From: Hyaloperonospora brassicae
Lineage: Eukaryota; Oomycota; Peronosporomycetes; Peronosporales; Peronosporaceae
Assembly (NCBI GenBank): GCA_947650285.1
Contig: CANTFL010000305.1
Location: forward strand, 1 to 64,000
Direction: 5' to 3'
Length of the DNA stretch: 64,000 nt
Part shown: piece by piece, positions 57,966 to 64,000 of the stretch
Numbering within the stretch: the stretch's first letter is position 1
Layout of the letters: every line of letters starts with the position of its first letter
Position numbers and translations under genes: made by a program
The notes under the pieces: generated by a model
The model's input: only the letters and a program-made list of their open reading frames with translations
Told to the model about the DNA's origin: nothing
Databases searched by the model: none

Positions 57966-60700
57966 TGACGGATCAAGTTATAAAACTCTTCCATCGGGCA
58001 CTTCCCGGCTTCGTGGGTCTCTCCACACCCTTTGCACACGAACAAGCAACGATCCGTCGGATGGCCTCTCTTTCCACAGTGGTCGCATGTGAGACGCTTC
58101 CAGCAATCCAAGTCACCATGCTTCCTGGATCCACAGTGCGCACATCTCGGGTATTGAGCGGCCGGTGGCCCTCGAGGTCCTTGGTCACCTTCTTGGCGAT
58201 GGTGTTGGTCGGCCTCCCGGGCTGGTCGGCTTCTTGGGCCCCTCGACACAATGTCCTTCTGGTTTTCCATCGCCATCACATACATTCGTCTTTGGTCATC
58301 GTCGTCTCCTGAGCTATCCGAGCTTGACGATTCCGAGTTCGATTCTTCCATGGTCGCCCGGACCGCATGTACCGACCGACGGTTTACCTCCCTTGGTCGG
58401 TCTGGGGGCACAGGTGCCTTTTGGCGGAACTTGCTCGACCCGAAGAGTACCTTGCCTCGACGCGCCTTCGTCCTTTGCCTCGCTCTCAACACGTCTTCCA
58501 ATTCATCCACATCCGCTAATCGTAACATCGTGAGCTGGTCTGCCAGTTCTGGGTCATCTAGAGTTTCAATGTAGTGCTCGACATGTTCTTTCTGGATCTT
58601 GGGCGGCCCGTCTTTAACCTTGATCTTCGCCCTGAGCCCAATCACGTTCAGTCGGTACAGGTAGTCCATGGGTGACTCTTCCGGCCGCTTCTTCGCGTGG
58701 TAATATTGGCGGGCGACTGGCACTCCTAACCCGCAGAATTGCATCTGGAATTCTTGTATGACGTCCTTCCAACTGGATCGAACCGAGCGGCCCAGTTGCC
58801 GGTACCAATTCTGTGCTGGTCCAGTCAGCAGTCCACCGAAAACCAAACACTTTTCATCGTCAGGTGCTTGGTCCCTTGCAAAAGCCGTTTTGACTGTGGA
58901 CAGCCACGAACGAGCTCGGTCTTCATCTTGGTTTCTTCCGTGAAATTCTTTGAGATCCGATGTCGCTGCAAGCTTGATGCGAGGGATCATGCCGGGTATC
59001 TGTCCCGCTGCCGCCGTCGCAATTCTCGCCGCCGGTCCCTCCAGATCCATATCGTCCGGGTCGTACTCACACGTGCCGACCGATTCCATCTCTACATCTG
59101 TCCGAGTTTGTTGGCTTGACACTTGCGCTCGGCCCCTTGGTGCTCCTTGAGCTGCGGCCACTTGGGCCCTTTGTATTTCTGCTGCCACTCTTTCATCTTG
59201 ATGTCCTTGTTGCACCTGTTGCTCTTGTAGAAAACGGGCCATCGCTGCGTCGAAGTATGTCTGTAGGTTACCTACCATATTGGTAGGCCCTTCCCCCCCA
59301 GCATCTTCGCCACGTGGTGGTGGAGCCAATCCGGTATGCCCATGCTGTCGTCCCATTGGGTGAAAATCTATCCTTTCGGGAATTTGGAAATTCCCCGGGT
59401 GGACATGTGCCGACGGATTCTGGACCGGTTGAGTGGCTCTGCCACCCTGAACGCGAGCCTGTAGCATCGCAGCTCCTGCCGGCCCCAGTGGCATCCGGGC
59501 ACATTGGACGAGGATGGAGGAGTTACTTGACGACTGCTCCTCCGCGTCGTGGTCGGCTGATGGGAGCGGCGTGTGACGTTGCGTACCCATCGGCGGGTCG
59601 ACCTGTGGTTTCACTGTTGGTGGGGAGCCGAAGTCCTGGAGGGTCATCAAGCTGTCACGAGACGGCGTCGTCATCGACGGTGTCAGCGGTACGTTGTTGG
59701 GTCTGGTAGTCCCCACTAGGATAGCTAATCGCTTGTGCATCTTGTTTAACAGGCTTGTGATGTTGTCGAACCCTAGGTCGAACAAGGTGTGCGGCTCGAA
59801 CTGGCCTGCCACCATGTTCGCCTCGCGAAGGAGGGTGACTAGCGCTGTGACTGCCTCTGAGACCGTCCGGGGTTTGGGCAGGGATGATACCGGCCCCCCT
59901 AGCTGACCCAATAACCGGATGGCGAGGACTTTTGCGACGGGGTCGCTCTCCAGGAGGGCGACCAGCTTTCGGCGGTGGTAGGCCAGCACGATTGCCTCGT
60001 CCGACCAGGCTGGTGGTCCCGCTGGAGCAGCGTCCCTCAATTTGGAATTAGCTGGCGCCTTCGTTTTCTCGCGGGTCGGCTTGGACTGGGCGGCCTTGGC
60101 GACTTTTGGTGTTGGAGGTCCTGGCTTACAGTATTTCATGGTTGGCCGGTGTTCTGACTCGGTTGATGGTCCTGAGGTGTCCGAATTCATCAAGTGGGTG
60201 TCCCCTGGCGCTTTCATCCTGGCTTTCTGCGGCTTGGACGTGGCGGCCGCTGAAGTTTGTTGTTTTTGGGACCAGAGCTGTTCGGTTTTCACCGTCAGCT
60301 GCTGGTCCTCAGGGGCATAGTAGGTACCATGACCCAGGGCGTCCTCAACGAGGACGTAGGGAGGGTATTTAGGTTTGTCTTCGATAATCTCGACCTTGGC
60401 CATGTTGACCGGACCCCTCCCAAGGTCCGGTCGGCCCTGCGACCCTTTGTTTTTGTGTTCGTGTTTCACTGGCGGTCGGTCTTCCAGTGCTTCTTCGGTC
60501 TTCTGTTCAACCTTGACCAGAACGTCTTCTTCATCTTGGGACTCGCGGTGAAATCCCGCGTCTTCCGAAGATCCGGGCACGCGCACCATTGTGGTGGAGT
60601 GGGTCGCCAAAATCGATTGGCGTGACTCCAAACCGCCCACTGCGCCGGACTGCCGACTTGAGGAGGGGGTACTCCTATTCCGCTTGGATCTTAAACTCAC
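57902..60700 (-). CDS. gag: Gypsy-1 Gag
   Basis: Open from an ATG at 60700 inside the 5' LTR (932 residues). The first ATG after the LTR is at 60589 (MVRVPGSSED, 895 residues) and may be the true start. A long Pro/Gln/Lys-rich N-terminal half is followed by the capsid-type domain near 600-720 (SWLSTVKTAFARDQ, GPAQNWYRQLG, KKRPEESPMDYLYRL) and nucleocapsid zinc knuckles near 853-895: CAHCGSRKHGDLDC and CDHCGKRGHPTDRC fit CX2CX4HX4C, and CKGCGETHEAGKC is a third, one residue short. Gag would package the RNA into virus-like particles in the cytoplasm. The C-terminus overlaps pol by 64 nt, with pol in the -1 frame. No canonical slippery heptamer is evident in the overlap. Confidence 0.95.
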   Translation of the reverse strand: MSLRSKRNRSTPSSSRQSGAVGGLESRQSILATHSTTMVRVPGSSEDAGFHRESQDEEDVLVKVEQKTEEALEDRPPVKHEHKNKGSQGRPDLGRGPVNMAKVEIIEDKPKYPPYVLVEDALGHGTYYAPEDQQLTVKTEQLWSQKQQTSAAATSKPQKARMKAPGDTHLMNSDTSGPSTESEHRPTMKYCKPGPPTPKVAKAAQSKPTREKTKAPANSKLRDAAPAGPPAWSDEAIVLAYHRRKLVALLESDPVAKVLAIRLLGQLGGPVSSLPKPRTVSEAVTALVTLLREANMVAGQFEPHTLFDLGFDNITSLLNKMHKRLAILVGTTRPNNVPLTPSMTTPSRDSLMTLQDFGSPPTVKPQVDPPMGTQRHTPLPSADHDAEEQSSSNSSILVQCARMPLGPAGAAMLQARVQGGRATQPVQNPSAHVHPGNFQIPERIDFHPMGRQHGHTGLAPPPRGEDAGGEGPTNMVGNLQTYFDAAMARFLQEQQVQQGHQDERVAAEIQRAQVAAAQGAPRGRAQVSSQQTRTDVEMESVGTCEYDPDDMDLEGPAARIATAAAGQIPGMIPRIKLAATSDLKEFHGRNQDEDRARSWLSTVKTAFARDQAPDDEKCLVFGGLLTGPAQNWYRQLGRSVRSSWKDVIQEFQMQFCGLGVPVARQYYHAKKRPEESPMDYLYRLNVIGLRAKIKVKDGPPKIQKEHVEHYIETLDDPELADQLTMLRLADVDELEDVLRARQRTKARRGKVLFGSSKFRQKAPVPPDRPREVNRRSVHAVRATMEESNSESSSSDSSGDDDDQRRMYVMAMENQKDIVSRGPRSRPAREADQHHRQEGDQGPRGPPAAQYPRCAHCGSRKHGDLDCWKRLTCDHCGKRGHPTDRCLFVCKGCGETHEAGKCPMEEFYNLIRQWYNPTKHAGMLPEKVEKMLN
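60571..60588 (-). promoter_or_regulatory. Primer-binding site of Gypsy-1, overlapping the gag ATG
   Basis: One base inside the 5' LTR end, the minus strand reads TGGTGCGCGTGCCCGGAT. Its complement (the plus strand) ends in CCA and fits the 3' end of a tRNA: discriminator A, 7-nt acceptor strand CACGCGC, 5-nt T-stem strand CCGGG, and two T-loop bases. Which tRNA this is I cannot tell. The ATG at 60589 shares its TG with the site. Confidence 0.75.
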
Positions 60701-61713
60701 CTTGTGTACCCGTCGGCTTGGCGGGTATCACTCTTCGGAGGACGTGGCGATGGAGCTAGATGTCGGTCTTGGTGTGTGTCGACCTTGGGGGCCCCGAGCG
60801 GATATGCTTCAGTCGGGGTCCAGTTAGGGCAGCCACTCGATCAACTTGGTTGAGAGTGGGCTTATAACCAGAGTTCTCAGGGCTAGTAGCGCCTGGCCTT
60901 TGCTTGTCTCAGGGGTGTCAACCGCCTGGCCTTTATGCGTCCTCTCCCTTACCACTAGGGTATGGAGACCGCTTCCTATAGCGGGATTGAGTTGGGGGGG
61001 TTGCTACTCCACGAACCTACAGGCCAATATACTTCCTGGGGTTCTATTTGCACTTGAGTCTTACCCGCACTGTCGATTCGACGGGTGGGCCAAATCGATC
61101 CCTGGCCCGGAACAGGTTGGTAGACGTACAAGCTTCTTGGCTCACGAGACGTGTGGCTTAGATCGCAAATTGAGTAGTGCTTAATAATGTCCTATCCTTT
61201 AAACTCCTTTACTCTGTACTTGCCTTACGCCTGGACTCACTATGCTGAGTGGTCAGGGATGCTTGATCTTGAGGGTCCGGGTCGGCCGGTGGACGACCAG
61301 GTCGGCCCTCGGGTGACCGAGGTCGCCTTGATCGGCCGTACCCACCAAAGGGTGACCGTGACCGCCTTGGTTGACCGAGGTCGCCTTGATCGGCCGTACC
61401 CACCAAAGGGTGGCCAGGTCGGCCCTCGGGTGACCGAGGTCGTCTTGATCGGCCGTACCCACCAAAGGGTGACCAGGTCGGCCGATGGATGACCGTGACC
61501 GCCTTGGTTGACCGAGGCCGCCTTGGTCGGCCGTACTTACCGACGGGTGGTTGAGAACAATCCGCATTGGTGCCACTCTCAACGGCTGGACCCTAACGGC
61601 CGCTTCTCCTCTGTGGCCCCTTGGCCTCCAGTCTCTTTCCGATCGCGGGGTCCCTGTCCCTCCGGTCCATCCCTCCTTGAGTCTACCATTTCCGGAAAGT
61701 CCGCTTTACCACA
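60590..61713 (-). repeat. 5' LTR of Gypsy-1 (right copy)
   Basis: 1,124 bp, apparently identical to 49287-50410. In the minus orientation it supplies the promoter for gag-pol. Confidence 0.97.
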
Positions 61714-61717
61714 GCGG
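61714..61717. other. Gypsy-1 target-site duplication, right (GCGG)
   Basis: Second copy of the 4-bp duplication; see 49283-49286. Confidence 0.9.
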
Positions 61718-61950
61718 TGTTTTCAATACACATGGCAAAGAGACCGGCGCCAATTTCACTTTGCGTGTGTCGCGCTGTCAAAGCGATTTTGTCTAGTAAA
61801 AATCGATGCAATGAGCACGGCAGAAGCGGAGTATATTGTAACCAATGGACCAGCTACGGAAGCAGCATTACTGCGGATATAAAGCAACAAAACATCTAGC
61901 GTATATACCGCATTATTTCGGTAGATTCCGGATCGACAATCCATTGCGAT
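61718..61950 (+). pseudogene. Copia-2, 3' part (RNase H remnant)
   Basis: It continues the Copia RNase H interrupted at 49286. In the joined frame it reads VFSIHMAKRPAPISL, then (after a frameshift) MSTAEAEYIV, the highly conserved STAEAEYIA-type motif of Ty1/Copia RNase H, followed by ATEAALLRI. A later frame gives RIDNPLR near the VDNQSAI position. Beyond 61950 the Copia similarity fades. Confidence 0.85.
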
Positions 61951-62279
61951 GACGCTGGCCACTTTTCTTACTTTCTGTTGCCGGACACGTCACATTAAAT
62001 GAGTGAGGCGTATGTGGTGTAGGGATAGTAGGACATGGTATTGCCCACTATGAATTGAATATGGGAGTGGTGATCTCGACGAGACAAAGTAGAGTCACAA
62101 ATACCAACAGGACAGAACTTTATGTGAATAGTATCGACGATACAAGATTCGATAAGCGATCAAGATGATTACTAGTCTACCCCCTTTTGGTATTTGTATA
62201 GGACGACGAGGGGGATGAAGAAGAGCCACGAAAGAGAATTTGCCATCGAGGAAAGATGAAAAGATAATCAATAGAGAGC
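61951..62279. other. Decayed DNA after Copia-2
   Basis: No gene. It may be the tail of the Copia-2 polyprotein and part of its LTR. I did not find the LTR blocks seen at 4797 and 27250, so Copia-2 probably belongs to another family or has lost its LTR. Confidence 0.35.
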
Positions 62280-62825
62280 TGAATTTTCAAGTCCAAGACA
62301 CGTGTGCATTTTTAGGGTAAGTACATGCGTGAGCATGATTATGCCTGCTGTCGAGCTGCTAGGAGCATAGCTTGTAGAGGTCTTGATTGGAAGCGCCAAG
62401 AGTTTAGTCGGCCCAGGGTGAGCAGCACTCGTTTCCAGCGAAAGATCAGTCATATCGCACTGTGAGCCGGTGACCCAATAGACGGCACCGTAAAAAAAAA
62501 CTCATCGAGCCACGAGTCGGTGGGTCTTTGACGAAGGACATAGTAAGTCATCTAGTCGGACGTATACTGCGCCCGGTGACCTGTGAAAGCGTGGAAATGC
62601 CGACGTCTAGCCATTGATACGAGGTCACAGGATTGAAGGAACGGAAGCTGCTGAGCTCAGGCAGTCTTTTGGAAAGGAGTGTGAGTGGTTGAAGGCATTC
62701 ATCTAGGCAAGAGTCACAACTGAAACCGAAGGGGAGAACCGCGAAGGGTATGTACCCGACGTACAAGCCCAACTGTACTTAATAGCTCGGCAATATATGC
62801 GTTGTTGCGTTGAGACTATATTATC
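62280..62825. repeat. Dispersed repeat, copy 2
   Basis: It aligns with 3090-3660 in the same orientation, from GAATTTTC.AGTC.AAGACACG at the left to TTGCGTTGAG at the right. A decayed copy of unknown class. Confidence 0.65.
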
Positions 62826-64000
62826 ACAGATATGACCCACTAGTAAATCATACACAACATGCGTGTGAAGTGGAGAAACAGAAAATTTACTTACACAAGA
62901 TCGATACAATTACCAAACTTTGTGGATCTTCTCATGGAATTGCAAGTTTGGCATAAATTCATGATTTAATAATTTAGTTGGATCAAACAGACGGAGCCAA
63001 ACAGATCGGTTTATGTGCTGGAACAGCGGCAGGCGACGATACGATTTTCTTTCTACTATAAAACGTGGTTGCGAGTCGAGTTACGCGTGCTGAATTTCGT
63101 ATACGAACTCCTGTTGCCAGCTCATAGTAGGCGAGCGGCATTGTGGGTAAGCTTCGACAAGGGACATGCAAATATATTGTCCATATTTTCAGGAAAAAGT
63201 TTTTTTCTTTGTAGGCGCAACAGGAGTAGCCAACAGCCCAGTTTTTCGAGGTCAATATTAGAAAAACTTTTAAGCGCTATATATTTTAACCTGTTCTCAA
63301 AAGGCACCTTGACTACGCTCTATCAAGCCGCCTACTAAAAACAAGTTTTACCAAAGAGATTATTACCTATAACGTTGTTTGCAAATTTAATACCAAACAC
63401 TACATTACACCTCTAGATTGTATTATACATCGCAAACAAGATAAGTAATTTTATGTTCGATGCTAGCACAAATGCGCGCTAAAGAACTTCCTGGTCGAAA
63501 AGACGCTTCAAATAAACCTTAAATTACAACACAATTATGTATGATATCATATCCGTCAGTGTGTTATTGCTAGTTTTGTAGCTGACAGGAAATTTTTTCT
63601 ATCGTTTTTATAATATAGGTATAATATTTTAGTCGCCAAACATTATGTGAATCTCAAAATACTGACTTTTGACCGTCTATACCTTCTTCTGTAGACGATT
63701 TGCATGAATACTCACGGCTCGTCAAAATGACGTACCGAAAATGGACCTGCTAACTTTGTGTTCGTCGTGTCTATAAAGTCGTTGTATCATTTCTATATTC
63801 TTGAAATATTAATCCTACAAGTCGCGTAAGATAAATATTAAGTGTTTATTTTTCAGGTATTACTTGCCGGAAATGACACTAGAAAAATTGACTACATATT
63901 ACATTTTTTTACTCGTCTTTTTTCCACTTTTAAAAAAGAAATCGAGATAAACGACTAACGTTATAATCCACGATTTAGTGAATATAAACTTGTTAGTTGT
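62826..64000. other. AT-rich DNA without genes
   Basis: Only frames up to 107 codons (63015-63338) with no recognised domain. No repeat or LTR end was seen. Confidence 0.45.

Larger units (their letters stand above)
49287..61713 (-). mobile_element. Gypsy-1: full-length Ty3/Gypsy retrotransposon with dual RNase H
   Basis: 12,427 bp, transcribed leftward. 5' LTR 60590-61713, primer-binding site at 60571-60588, gag (stop at 57902), pol 57965-52602, antisense ORF 50205-52286 between pol and the 3' LTR 49287-50410. The LTRs begin TGTGG and end CCACA, are the same length (1,124 bp) and appear identical when compared line by line. A 4-bp duplication GCGG flanks it. Domain order is Gag, protease, reverse transcriptase, RNase H-like, second RNase H, integrase, chromodomain. 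I recall that oomycete Gypsy elements with an added archaeal-type RNase H have been reported (a lineage named Chronos); this probably belongs there. All frames are intact, so it may still be mobile. Confidence 0.96.

Noticed and set aside
62548..62772. Minus-strand AVLPFGFS as a Gypsy reverse-transcriptase MPFGL motif
   Set aside because: No neighbouring reverse-transcriptase motifs, and the other copy of this repeat (3090-3660) does not preserve the frame.

Overview
The window looks like gene-poor, repeat-rich nuclear DNA of an oomycete plant pathogen (Phytophthora or downy-mildew type). The reasons are a secreted PL1-type pectin lyase gene, a Ty3/Gypsy element carrying two RNase H domains (a layout I recall from oomycetes and plant Tat elements), decayed Ty1/Copia elements, and long AT-rich stretches with no ORF above about 90 codons. 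No bacterial-style operon and no recognisable RNA gene was found. The only intact host gene I can defend is the pectin lyase at 38656-40842.

Layout. 1-5180: decayed sequence ending in a Copia fragment (reverse transcriptase and RNase H, 3700-4730) and its 3' LTR; a related LTR lies alone near 27250. 5180-24480: AT-rich, essentially featureless. 25230-25610: a trinucleotide-rich repeat whose second copy is at 41760-42405. 28679-34859: a decayed Gypsy element (called Gypsy-2 here) with both LTRs, gag, protease, reverse transcriptase and a deleted RNase H/integrase region. It lies inside one of two tandem copies of a membrane-protein gene fragment, and the uninterrupted copy at 35030-35330 proves the insertion site. 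36587-37032: a solo LTR of the same family with a perfect 5-bp target duplication. 38656-40842: the pectin lyase. 41369-41759: a solo LTR of a sister subfamily. 45096-49286 plus 61714-61950: one decayed Copia element (Copia-2), split inside its RNase H region by a 12.4-kb Gypsy element (Gypsy-1, 49287-61713) with LTRs that read identical, intact gag and pol on the minus strand, and a 600-700 codon antisense ORF.

The most unusual signal is in Gypsy-2. Its whole length, coding and non-coding, is packed with short perfect inverted repeats: by hand I count about 58 with arms of 7-12 bp over 4.6 kb, including a perfect 24-bp palindrome. Its LTRs carry six hairpins in a row. The sister-subfamily solo LTR carries six hairpins in the same order with different arm sequences, including paired (compensatory) changes. 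This suggests that a continuous hairpin ladder is a maintained property of this retrotransposon family. I know of no description of such a system, but I could not search.

The elements do not form a pathway together. The window records several layers of insertion: old Copia elements, then Gypsy-2 and its solo LTRs, then a very recent Gypsy-1 insertion that may still be able to move.
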